This document shows, piece by piece, positions 8,489-16,883 of a DNA stretch of 64,000 nucleotides (position 1 is the stretch's first letter; every line of letters begins with the position of its first letter). This DNA comes from Archangium lipolyticum. Its GTDB lineage: Bacteria > Myxococcota > Myxococcia > Myxococcales > Myxococcaceae. The DNA is taken from assembly GCF_024623785.1 (NCBI RefSeq), contig NZ_JANKBZ010000008.1, positions 124,001-188,000 of the forward strand, in the 5' to 3' direction. Under the pieces are notes generated by a model. It saw nothing but the letters and a program-made list of their open reading frames with translations, was not told the origin of the DNA and made no database searches. The position numbers were made by a program, and so were the translations under genes.

Positions 8489-8863
8489 TTACTCGAGCGT
8501 CTCCAGGCCCGTCCATTCGCCCTCGTCGTCCGACTCCCAACCGCGTCGACTCCATTGACCGTCACGCCACTCCATTGCCAGATGACATTTGCCCTGTTCT
8601 GCGACGCGTCGTTTATCGACGAAGAAGAATACGAGCGCCCAAACTGCCACGTCACCATCATCCTTCCGGGTCGTCAGTAGCTTCACGACGAGTTCGATGA
8701 TGATTCCCGGGTGCGGCGGCCCGACGACTCCCTCGAGCGTCGCGGACGCAGCGTCGACCTCGAGGCTCTCGCTCCCTTCGACGAGCCGCAGTTGGCAGCC
8801 GAGGAACACCGATAGGGAGCGGATCCATTCGACGTGCTCCGACCAGACGTCGGCAGTCTTCAT
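8489..8863 (-). CDS. Small acidic protein, likely immunity protein for the neighbouring toxin
   Basis: The 124-residue acidic protein, beginning MKTADVWSEHVEWIRSLS, is not one I can place in a named family. It alternates predicted strands and helices (WALVFFFVDKRR, HLAMEWRDGQW). It starts 32 bases after the stop of the frameshifted toxin lipoprotein on the same strand, the usual position of an immunity gene in myxobacterial toxin cassettes. The assignment rests on position and size only. Confidence 0.6.
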   Translation of the reverse strand: MKTADVWSEHVEWIRSLSVFLGCQLRLVEGSESLEVDAASATLEGVVGPPHPGIIIELVVKLLTTRKDDGDVAVWALVFFFVDKRRVAEQGKCHLAMEWRDGQWSRRGWESDDEGEWTGLETLE

Positions 8864-8895
8864 CGTTCGAAAGCTCCCTTCAGGTCAGCCATGAC

Positions 8896-10171
8896 TCACC
8901 GCAGCCTCTCATAGGGACCACCATTGGGCACCGGATTGGCCGGCTTCCCCGTTCCGCGTTGGATTGGACGGCCTTTATTGTCCTTCGTCGCAAGTTTACC
9001 AAACGCGGTGATCACACGCGCCGGATCGCCTGGTTCAGTGATGACCGTCGTCCCGTCGCGGTGGTAGCGGTCGACTGGGCGCCCGTTGGCATTGAGCCCG
9101 CGGTGCACCGTGGTCTTCGGATCATTGATGATGTCCGCTTGATCTTGCCGGCTCACGCCGTGGGCGTCAGGATGCCCGGGACGACCATCGGGACCGTGTG
9201 GTCGGGTGCCCTTGATGTCCTTGGCATCGACCTTCGCTCCATCCGGTGCGGCGCGAACCCGCGTTGAAGGAGGCCCTGAGCGCTGCGAATTGGCTACGGC
9301 CAACATGGCCTGCCGCGCCCTTGGCACGTTGCCCCTGGCTTCATGGAGTGCCGCCGCCCCGGCCTCACCCCACTCTGCAACGAGGAGTCCAGCCTCCCTC
9401 TGTGCCTGAAGGTACCGGGTCAAGTCGTGAAGCGCATTGACCCCGAGCCGCTCCCCCAGCCGATCCACTACCGCCTTCAGTCCCTCCACGTCGAGCGCGG
9501 GCACTCGAGGTCGCCGCACTCCACCCCACCCGGCTGCCTTGGCCTCGGAGAGGTAGCGCACTCCCTTGCCGCCCGCGTACAGGCCCACCATCAGCGCCGA
9601 GGGCGCCAGTTCCCGCGCGGCCTGCTCGTAGCACCTCCGCGGCCCGGGCATCCATCGGCCCCAGCGCGCCGAGCCTCACGGCATTCCAGTCGTCTAACGC
9701 CTCCACCAGCCGGGGCATGTCCACCCGGCGCTGCAACGCGAGGAACTCCGCGGGCGAGGAACACCTGAAAAAGGGAGCCAGCAGTTCTTCATCCCACCAC
9801 GAGGAGTAGGCCGGCCAGCCGTCCGGCACGGCCTGCCCCCCGCATGAGGGCGGGCCTCGAGGGGAAGGCTGCACGCCAGCCGCCTGGCGCAGGGCCATCT
9901 CCTCCGCGCTCACCATGGCTACGTCCGTGCCCACCACGGGCGCGCTGTGGCGGCGCCGCAGCCGCACCCGCGGTCTCTTCTCCCACGTCGTGGCACCGGA
10001 GTGTGTCTGGGCCGAGTGGGCCCCTGTCGCCGACTCCTCTCGCAACACCTCGGCAGAGCCGTGAGGAGCGCGCGCCCTGGGCAGCGGAGGCAGCGTGGCG
10101 CAGCCCGTGGAGAAGAGGACTGCGGCCATCCACAACACCACCCACCTGGACCTCCGCGCTTCACCGCGCAT
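8896..10171 (-). pseudogene. Sit-like toxin lipoprotein, disrupted by a frameshift
   Basis: Two reading frames together make one protein of about 425 residues. The first (from ATG 10171) has a lipoprotein signal with lipobox FSTGC and runs to LGALGPMDARAAEVL. The second (to stop at 8896) continues with CYEQAARELAPSALMVGLY and ends in a Gly/His-rich toxin-like domain with GRPGHPDAHGV and GRPVDRYHRDG. The switch falls near 9635-9650, where AGGTGCTACGAG can be read in both frames. A full-length family member would be expected to run straight through, so this is a natural frameshift, a sequencing error or, least likely, programmed frameshifting. The toxin tail has features of RNase-type (BECR-like) polymorphic toxins, but I cannot name its activity. 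Confidence 0.7.
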
Positions 10172-10206
10172 CGTCCACCCCCAAGTCCAAGGAAGCGAAG
10201 GCCTCC

Positions 10207-10239
10207 GGCCAGGAACTACGGCGTTTCCCCCAGCTCACG
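10207..10239. repeat. 33-bp direct repeat, copy 2 (displaced immunity-gene 3' end)
   Basis: Bases 10207-10239 match 3988-4020 exactly. On the minus strand they encode RELGETP and a stop, the tail of the TPR-like gene, but without the rest of that gene. They sit just upstream of the toxin lipoprotein start at 10171, so this is a recombination scar. Confidence 0.9.
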
Positions 10240-10366
10240 ATGGGGGAATTCTGGCACCCCAATATCGCACATCCCACACCCGGCGCGGCCCGGTCCCCCA
10301 GATTCAGAATCTCTTAAGAACTCACCGCTACAACCCCCCTGAGAGAGTTCGCTCAAGGGGTAGTGA

Positions 10367-11572
10367 ATGCGACGATTCGCCGTCAAATGGCTGTGTCTCG
10401 GTGTGAGTTGCTCCATCCTGGCGCTCGGCGCCTGCAACGGAGACTCGGGCACCGGCACGGATGATGGAGGGACCACCACGACGGACTGCTCGACCGCCAC
10501 GACGCACATCGAGCAGGTGGTCTGCGCGTCCAATGCCTTCCTCGCCACGCTGACGGAGGAGCAGAAAGCCTCGGTCGTCTACGCCTGGACGAACCAGGTG
10601 GCGAAGACGTACTGGTCCAACCTGCCCGGCGTCACGCGCAATGGCCTGAAGTGGGGCACGCTGAGCGCCGAGAGCAAGGAGGCCGCGCTGAAGCTCGCCG
10701 CCCTGGTCCTCACCCCCGAGGGTTACGCGGACATGACGGGCGTGTTCGCGGCGGATGACTATCTCGACACGCAGGGCGGTGGCACCGGCGGCGATGGTGG
10801 CTTCGGCGGCCCTCCTCCCGGGAGCGATGGTGGCTTCGGCGGCCCTCCGCCTGGCCGTGACGGCGGCATGGGCGGCGTCGTGCTCGACTACTCGTCGGAC
10901 AATTACATCATCGCGTTCATCGGGACGCCGTCCACGACGGGCAGCTGGATGCTCCAGATTGGCGGCCACCACATGGCCTACAACGTGACGTACCTCAACG
11001 GCACGGGCTACCCGACGCCCAACCACCTCGGCGCCGAGCCCAAGGCGCCCTTCACCCTCAACGGCGAAACCTACGCGCCGGTCGCGGACGAGGGCGACGC
11101 GCTGGTGGCCCTCTACAACTCCCTGAGCGCCGAGCAGCTCGACGCCGCCTACCTGCCGGGGACCTTCTCCGACGTCGTGCTCGGGCCCGTGGAGTTCGGG
11201 ACGGGCAGCTATTCGAAGGTCGTCTTCCCGGCCCAGGCCGGCGTGCTCGTCTCCACCCTCTCCGAGAGCCAGCAGGCGCTGGTGACGGCGGCCATCAAGA
11301 AGTGGGTGAGCGACTTCGCGCCCGCGGTCTCCGACCCGCTCGTGGCGGCGTACACCTCGCCGGACGCCTACGCCCACACCTACGTGGCCTGGGGCGGCAC
11401 GAAGTCCGCGGGCGTCAACGTGGACGTCAGCGGCACGTACATGCGCATCGACGGGCCCCGCGTCTGGATCGAGGTGGCGTGCCAACAGGGCGCCGTCATC
11501 AGGAACCAGACGCACTACCACACCATCTACCGTGACAAGCAGACGGACTACGGGAACCAGCTGACGCCATGA
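10367..11572 (+). CDS. DUF3500 family lipoprotein
   Basis: The 401-residue protein has a lipoprotein signal (lipobox LGAC, about residue 23), a Thr/Asp-rich spacer, then a DUF3500 domain with TYWSNLPG, EQLDAAYLPG and a C-terminal stretch containing WIEVACQQG and THYHTIYRD. DUF3500 proteins are secreted or surface proteins of unknown function. A 33-bp tandem repeat inserts a Gly/Pro-rich loop in the middle. The start ATG has AAGGGG seven to twelve bases upstream. The stop overlaps the start of the next gene by four bases (ATGA), so the two are coupled. Confidence 0.88.
   Translation: MRRFAVKWLCLGVSCSILALGACNGDSGTGTDDGGTTTTDCSTATTHIEQVVCASNAFLATLTEEQKASVVYAWTNQVAKTYWSNLPGVTRNGLKWGTLSAESKEAALKLAALVLTPEGYADMTGVFAADDYLDTQGGGTGGDGGFGGPPPGSDGGFGGPPPGRDGGMGGVVLDYSSDNYIIAFIGTPSTTGSWMLQIGGHHMAYNVTYLNGTGYPTPNHLGAEPKAPFTLNGETYAPVADEGDALVALYNSLSAEQLDAAYLPGTFSDVVLGPVEFGTGSYSKVVFPAQAGVLVSTLSESQQALVTAAIKKWVSDFAPAVSDPLVAAYTSPDAYAHTYVAWGGTKSAGVNVDVSGTYMRIDGPRVWIEVACQQGAVIRNQTHYHTIYRDKQTDYGNQLTP
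10793..10858 (+). repeat. Two tandem 33-bp repeats encoding a Gly/Pro loop
   Basis: Two near-identical 33-base units each encode an 11-residue block with the core DGGFGGPPPG. They lie inside the DUF3500 gene and are followed by a partial third unit (DGGMGG). Such units can change copy number by slippage. Confidence 0.75.
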
Positions 11573-12849
11573 GCACCGCCCCCGCCAGGAGAATGAAGAA
11601 GGGTTGGGCATGGACGCTGGGCCTCGCCGTGCTCCTGGCGGGGGAGTCCGCCCGCGCGCACCTCGCACGCAACACGGCCGTGCTCCTCGACATCGGGGAG
11701 CGCTCCGTGGAGGCCGAGGTCCAGATGCCCCTGGACCAGCTCGCGCTCGCGCTGACGCAGTCGTTCGACGCGGTGCCCGCCGACGTCATCCGCGAGCGGG
11801 CCGCGGAGCTTCCGGCCTACGTCCGGGAGCACCTGAAGGCGAGCACGCCCAATGGCCGGCCCTTCGAGGTCGAGGTCGGCACCGTGGGCGTGCAGCGCGT
11901 GGAGGATGGGGACTGCCTCGTGGCGCACGTCACGCTGCGGGCGCCCCCGGGAGCCTCGGCGCGCGCCTTCACGCTCACCGACACACTGGTGCTGCACCAG
12001 GTGATGAACCACCGGGCCCTCGTGTCGGTGCGGCGCGACTTCCACACCGGCCTCTTTGGCGAGGACCTGGAGATGGTGGGCGCGGCGAGCGCGCAGACGC
12101 CATCGCTCCTCATCGACCGGATGCACGGTTCGTTGTGGACGGGCTTCCGGGCCGTCTTCCACCTCGGCCTGCGCCACATCGCCGAGGGGACGGACCATCT
12201 GCTGTTCCTGCTCGTGCTGCTGCTGCCCGCGCCGCTGCTCGCGCGCGGGGGCCGGTGGCGGGAGCCGGACCAGTTGGGCGCGAGTCTCAAGCGTGTCCTC
12301 GGCGTGGTGACGGCCTTCACCGTGGGCCACTCACTCACGCTGGCCGCCGCCGCCGTGGGGGCGCTGCGCCCGCCGAGCCAGCCCGTGGAGGTGCTCATCG
12401 CGGTGAGCATCCTCGTGTCCGCCGTGCACGCGGTGCGCCCGCTCTTCCCGGGCCGGGAGCACCTCGTGGCGGCCGGGTTCGGGCTCGTGCACGGGCTCGC
12501 GTTCGCCACGGTGCTCGCGGGCATGGGGTTCGACTCGGGCGCGCTGGCGATGAGCATCCTGGGCTTCAACCTGGGCATCGAGGCCATGCAGGCCGCGGTG
12601 GTACTGCTCGTCCTGCCCTGGCTCCTGCTGTGGAGCCATGCGTCCGGCTTCACCGTGCTGCGCATCGGCGGCGCGGCCGTGGGCGGCGCCGCCGCGTGCG
12701 GCTGGGTGCTCGAACGGGCGCTGGGCGTGAGCACGCCACTCGGGCCGTGGGTCGAGGCCGCTTCGGGGCATGCCTGGGTGGGGCTCGTCGTCCTCGCGGC
12801 CGTGGCGCTGGCGATGTCCAGGCGCAGCCGGAGGGCGGCCCTCGGGTAG
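11569..12849 (+). CDS. HupE/UreJ-type membrane protein
   Basis: The 426-residue protein has an N-terminal signal peptide, an extracytoplasmic domain of about 150 residues, then about six to seven transmembrane helices. The membrane part has HupE/UreJ_2 signatures: HLGLRHIAEGTDHLLFLLVL, FTVGHSLTLA and FGLVHGLAFA, with membrane histidines and Asp suited to binding a metal such as nickel. HupE/UreJ proteins are thought to be metal permeases or accessories; many non-hydrogenase copies have no known role. The ATG at 11569 overlaps the DUF3500 stop, so both are likely made together and may work at the same envelope site. Confidence 0.88.
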   Translation: MSTAPARRMKKGWAWTLGLAVLLAGESARAHLARNTAVLLDIGERSVEAEVQMPLDQLALALTQSFDAVPADVIRERAAELPAYVREHLKASTPNGRPFEVEVGTVGVQRVEDGDCLVAHVTLRAPPGASARAFTLTDTLVLHQVMNHRALVSVRRDFHTGLFGEDLEMVGAASAQTPSLLIDRMHGSLWTGFRAVFHLGLRHIAEGTDHLLFLLVLLLPAPLLARGGRWREPDQLGASLKRVLGVVTAFTVGHSLTLAAAAVGALRPPSQPVEVLIAVSILVSAVHAVRPLFPGREHLVAAGFGLVHGLAFATVLAGMGFDSGALAMSILGFNLGIEAMQAAVVLLVLPWLLLWSHASGFTVLRIGGAAVGGAAACGWVLERALGVSTPLGPWVEAASGHAWVGLVVLAAVALAMSRRSRRAALG

Positions 12850-12911
12850 CGGAAAAAGCCATTCGCGGCGGTCCGCCCCTCTCATGCGCGAGGAGCGGAT
12901 ATCTTCACTCC

Positions 12912-14168
12912 TCAATAGAGCAACCCGTCCACTGGTTGCAGGGGGGAGGGCAGCTCGGTCTCCCCGAGCATCTGTCTCAGGTTGATCTCGATGGTGCGGC
13001 AGAGCGCCGTCATGGGCGTGTCGCTGACCCCATCCTCGAAGGGGGTCTCCACGTCGCGCCCCACCGAGTCCATGGCGATGAAGAGGAAGGCGATGATGGC
13101 GGTGACGAACGGGGTGAGCCAGGCCAGGTCCGCCACCACTCCGAGCGGGAGGATGGCCAGGTAGGCGCGCACCATGGCGCGCGGCAGGACGTCGTACTGG
13201 AGCGGAATGGGAGTGTTCTTGATGCGCTCGCACGCCCCGAGGATGTTCGTCAGCTCCGTGAGGGTCCGGTCGAGCACCACCAGGCGGAACACGTCGTCCG
13301 AGCCCTGGTGCTGGCCGTAGACGCGGCGCAGCCGGGTGGCCACCCAGATGAGGATGGCCGAGGGCACGTTCTTCTCCTCCCGCAGCGCCTCCAGCACGTT
13401 GGCGCGGAAGAAGGGGGTGATCTCCGGAAAGGGATCCTGCCGGCGCAGATGGCAGCGCAAGGCGTTCACGAAGCCTATCTGGGCGTACACCAGCTCGCGC
13501 TCGTCCTCGGTGATGGACTGGCCAGGGCCCTTGTACCGGCCCTGGTTCTCGCGCGCCGTCTGCTGCGTCTCGAGCGTGGCCACCAGAGCCCGCCGCTCGG
13601 GGCTCCCCCTGTTGAGTGCCTTTCCGTAGCGGTCCCGCACGGCGCCATCGTTGGCCACGAGCTCGGCGATGCCCCGCACCGTCGCCGCCGGCGCCACCGC
13701 GGTGCGCAGCAACGGCGACGAGGCGCTCTGCATCAAGGAGGGCTCCTCGGCGCCCGTCACCTCCGTCCGGGGCAGGAAGGTGAGCACCTGACGGGCGAAG
13801 GAGCGCGACATGTTCACCAGCGAGCCCCAGAGCGTGCGCGCCTCCCACCAGCGGTCGTAGGCGGAGTTGTTGCGGAAGGCGAGCAGCACGCCGATGGCCG
13901 CGGCGAGCACCGTCACGGGCAGCGCGGGCACCGCCATCCACCAAGCGCCGAGCAACTGGTGGGCGACGACGACGCCGAAGGCGAGCACCACGTGTATCAA
14001 CACCGGCCGGCCCGTGTATTTGAGGACGATGTTCCAGGACAGCTTACCACCGACGATCATCGCGAGGCGATCCTCCCACCTCGTCACGTACTGGAGCGCT
14101 GTCCAGGGCGCGATGGAGATTGCGTCGTTCCGCGGACGGCTGTCAGGGAGCGGACGTGGGAGAGCCAT
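12912..14168 (-). CDS. Bestrophin-like (UPF0187) anion channel family protein
   Basis: The 418-residue membrane protein carries the bacterial bestrophin signature FRNNSAYDRWWEAR after the first two transmembrane helices. Further hydrophobic segments include WLTPFVTAIIAFLFIAMD. Bacterial bestrophins form pentameric ion channels. The start is taken as ATG 14168; a GTG three codons upstream is possible. It is transcribed away from the MFS gene across a short gap, and its stop is about 60 bases from that of the HupE/UreJ gene (convergent). Nothing links it firmly to either neighbouring region. Confidence 0.88.
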   Translation of the reverse strand: MALPRPLPDSRPRNDAISIAPWTALQYVTRWEDRLAMIVGGKLSWNIVLKYTGRPVLIHVVLAFGVVVAHQLLGAWWMAVPALPVTVLAAAIGVLLAFRNNSAYDRWWEARTLWGSLVNMSRSFARQVLTFLPRTEVTGAEEPSLMQSASSPLLRTAVAPAATVRGIAELVANDGAVRDRYGKALNRGSPERRALVATLETQQTARENQGRYKGPGQSITEDERELVYAQIGFVNALRCHLRRQDPFPEITPFFRANVLEALREEKNVPSAILIWVATRLRRVYGQHQGSDDVFRLVVLDRTLTELTNILGACERIKNTPIPLQYDVLPRAMVRAYLAILPLGVVADLAWLTPFVTAIIAFLFIAMDSVGRDVETPFEDGVSDTPMTALCRTIEINLRQMLGETELPSPLQPVDGLLY

Positions 14169-14241
14169 CGGGGGCACGGCCTGATAGGCTGCCTCCTACC
14201 GCACCGCCGATGCGGTCCGTCCCCCCCGAGACCCGGCCCTC

Positions 14242-15507
14242 ATGACCGAATCGACTCCGAACGCGCCTCCGCGCCGCGCCGCGCTGGCCTTCATCTTCAT
14301 CACCGTCATGCTCGACATCCTGGCCATGGGGATGATCACCCCCGTGTTGCCGAAGCTGATCGTCGGCCTGCAGGGCAATGACACCGCGCGCGCGGCCGCG
14401 ATCTTCGGCCTGTTCTCCACCGTCTGGGAGCTGATGCAGTTCCTCTTCTCGCCGATGCTCGGCGTGCTCTCGGATCGCTACGGCCGCCGGCCCGTCATCC
14501 TCCTGTCCAACCTCGGGTTGGGGCTCGACTACATCCTCATGGCGCTCGCGCCCAACCTGGGCTGGCTGTTCGTGGGCCGCGTCATCTCGGGCGTCACCTC
14601 GGCGAGCATCGCCACCGCCAATGCCTACATCGCGGACGTGACGCCTCCGGAGAAGCGCGCCGCCAGCTTCGGCCTGCTCGGGGCCGCGTTCGGCGTCGGC
14701 TTCGTGATCGGCCCCGCCGTCGGCGGTGTGTTGAGCGACGTGGATCCCCACCTGCCCTTCTGGGTCGCGGCGGGGTTGAGTCTCGCCAACGCCCTGTACG
14801 GGCTCTTCGTCCTCCCCGAGTCCCTGCCCCCCGAGGCCCGCATGGGCTTCCAGTGGCAGCGCGCCAATCCCGTGGGCTCCATGGGGCTGCTGCGCTCGCA
14901 CCCCGAGCTGTTCGGGCTCTCCCTCGTCAACTTCCTCTACAACCTCGCCCATGTCTCCCTGCCCAGCGTGTTCGTGCTGTACGCGAGCTACCGCTACGGC
15001 TGGAGCGAGCGCACCGTCGGGCTGTCCCTCGCGGGCATCGGCGTGTGCTCCATGATCGTCCAGGCGGGACTGATGCGGCCCATCGTCTCGCGCCTCGGGG
15101 AGCGGCGCACCATGCTCCTCGGGCTCTGGTTCGGCGCCGCGGGTTTCGCCATCTACGGCCTGGCTCCGACCGGCTTCGTCTTCTGCCTCGGCATCCCGGT
15201 GATCGGTCTCTGGGGTCTCTTCGGCCCGGCCGCCCAGGGCATCATGACCCGCCGCGTGAGCCCCTCCGAGCAGGGCCAGTTCCAGGGCGCGCTCGCCAGT
15301 GTCATGGGGATCGCCGGGACGCTCGGCCCCGGGCTCTTCACGTTGCTCTTCGCGCGTGCCATCGACCCCCAGCGGGCCTGGAACCAGCCCGGAGCCCCCT
15401 TCCTGCTCGCCTCGGTGCTGTTGGCCTTCGGTCTCGTCCTCGCCTGGCGCGCCACCCGCTCACACCCGGAAGCCGCCACCGCCTCCACCCCGGGAGTTGC
15501 TCCATGA
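14242..15507 (+). CDS. MFS transporter, TetA-like drug/metabolite exporter
   Basis: The 421-residue protein has about 12 transmembrane helices and MFS motif A, GVLSDRYGRRP, after helix 2, followed by GRVISGVTSASIATANAYIAD and GPAVGGVLSD, typical of the TetA/TCR group of proton-driven exporters. Length is normal for the family. Its TGA overlaps the ATG of the following JmjC oxygenase gene (ATGA at 15504), a tight link to a biosynthetic enzyme. Export of, or self-resistance to, the locus product is the likely role; the substrate is inferred. Confidence 0.9.
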   Translation: MTESTPNAPPRRAALAFIFITVMLDILAMGMITPVLPKLIVGLQGNDTARAAAIFGLFSTVWELMQFLFSPMLGVLSDRYGRRPVILLSNLGLGLDYILMALAPNLGWLFVGRVISGVTSASIATANAYIADVTPPEKRAASFGLLGAAFGVGFVIGPAVGGVLSDVDPHLPFWVAAGLSLANALYGLFVLPESLPPEARMGFQWQRANPVGSMGLLRSHPELFGLSLVNFLYNLAHVSLPSVFVLYASYRYGWSERTVGLSLAGIGVCSMIVQAGLMRPIVSRLGERRTMLLGLWFGAAGFAIYGLAPTGFVFCLGIPVIGLWGLFGPAAQGIMTRRVSPSEQGQFQGALASVMGIAGTLGPGLFTLLFARAIDPQRAWNQPGAPFLLASVLLAFGLVLAWRATRSHPEAATASTPGVAP

Positions 15508-16880
15508 TCGCCCCCGTTCCCACCCCGCCCTCCTCCGCTCGCGGTGAGCCGTCCCTCGCGCTCCCCCGCTCCTTCTGGAAGGACTTCGCCCGGAAGTATT
15601 GGGACCGCGAGCCAACCGTCCTCCAGCACCCCTTCGGGGCCCACTTCCCCACCTCGGGGGAGATCTTCGAGGCGCTCGTGGAGACGGGCGAGCGCATCCG
15701 CCGCGGCGAGTTCGCCCAGCCCCTGCGCTTCTACATCGAGCACCCGGATGGCCCCGGCGGGCTGCCGTACTACTCGACGCTCTTCAACCTCTCCCAGCAC
15801 CTGCCCCGGCGCGAGGACGGAAGCCTCGAGGGCTGGATGGCCCGCCTGGACTCGCTGCTCGGCGGCAAGCGCTTCGGCATCGTGCTCAACCGCGCCCAGT
15901 GCTTCCAGTGGAACCACTGGCTGCAGATGAAGAGCTTCCTGTCCGGCTTCCATGAGGCGCTCGGCGTGCCCCTGGGCGGCAGCGACTCGTGCGTCTTCCT
16001 CGGCAACTACCTCTACACGCCCTTCGGCATCCACAAGGACGACCTGCACGTCTTCTACTTCGTCATCGAGGGCGAGAAGACCATGAGCCTGTGGCCCTTC
16101 GACGCGCTCACCGGCCGCCCCGAGGTCCCCAAGGATGACCCCCAGCTCATCCACAAAACAGGGTTGATCTACCTGGCCGACAAGGAGGACGAGCGGCAAC
16201 TGCTCTCCCAGGCCCTCACCTTGAAGGGGTCTCCGGGCGACGTCCTGTACTGGCCCGCCTCCTACTGGCACCGCGCCGAGCCCACCCGGGGGCTGATGAT
16301 CAGCGCGTCACTCGGGGTGAGCTTCCGTCCTCCGCAGTTCGCCAGCATGGCGCCCCCGCACGCCTGGCCCGAGCGTCTGCGCCACACCGAGCTGCCCGGC
16401 GGGCCGCGCTGGCAGGTGCCCGCTCCCGTGCGCAACTCCGTCCAGCAGCGCTCCCGGCGCAAGAACCTGCTCGCCGCCGAGAGCGAGAGCACCTCCGAGT
16501 GGGTCCGCTTCCTCACCGGTGGAGCCCTGGACGGCCCCCCACCCGAGGCGAAGGAGCAACCCCTCTCGCCCGGGGATTGGATTCGCGCCACGCCCGAGCG
16601 GCCCATCGTCGGCGTCCCGTTGCCAGACGGGCGGCTGCTGGTGTCCGCCAACGGCCGCTCCACCACGCTCCCCCCCGCGCCCGCGGTGCGCCGCCGCCTC
16701 GAGAAGCTCCTGATGTCCCTCAACGGAGCCAAGCCCCAACAGGTGGAGGCGCTCGAGGACGCCTTCTTCACCCGGCTGACGGCACGCGCCTTCAACAAGC
16801 GCGCCTTCCGCTCGCTGCTCGATGACCTCGTGCGCTGGCGTGCGCTCCAGCGCTGCGAGCCGCCCAGGAGCCGCCGCTGA
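15504..16880 (+). CDS. JmjC/cupin-type Fe(II) 2-oxoglutarate oxygenase (first of three)
   Basis: The 458-residue protein belongs to the cupin-like JmjC group. The iron site is visible as H177-K-D179 in TPFGIHKDDLH and H256 in PASYWHRAEP; WPF follows the first sheet as in other JmjC hydroxylases. The C-terminal 180 residues are helical and may bind substrate or form the dimer. It is paralogous to the protein at 27300-28610, sharing PRREDGS.EGW and GDV.YWP. Related enzymes hydroxylate amino-acid side chains in proteins or peptides, so peptide hydroxylation is a fair inference. It is translationally coupled to the MFS exporter and ends 3 bases from the convergent PmbA-like gene. Confidence 0.85.
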   Translation: MIAPVPTPPSSARGEPSLALPRSFWKDFARKYWDREPTVLQHPFGAHFPTSGEIFEALVETGERIRRGEFAQPLRFYIEHPDGPGGLPYYSTLFNLSQHLPRREDGSLEGWMARLDSLLGGKRFGIVLNRAQCFQWNHWLQMKSFLSGFHEALGVPLGGSDSCVFLGNYLYTPFGIHKDDLHVFYFVIEGEKTMSLWPFDALTGRPEVPKDDPQLIHKTGLIYLADKEDERQLLSQALTLKGSPGDVLYWPASYWHRAEPTRGLMISASLGVSFRPPQFASMAPPHAWPERLRHTELPGGPRWQVPAPVRNSVQQRSRRKNLLAAESESTSEWVRFLTGGALDGPPPEAKEQPLSPGDWIRATPERPIVGVPLPDGRLLVSANGRSTTLPPAPAVRRRLEKLLMSLNGAKPQQVEALEDAFFTRLTARAFNKRAFRSLLDDLVRWRALQRCEPPRSRR

Positions 16881-16883
16881 GCC

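Noticed and set aside
11604..14381. Open plus-strand frame of 925 codons
   Set aside because: It overlaps the HupE/UreJ gene in another frame and runs antisense through the bestrophin gene; Arg/Gly/Ala-rich without motifs.
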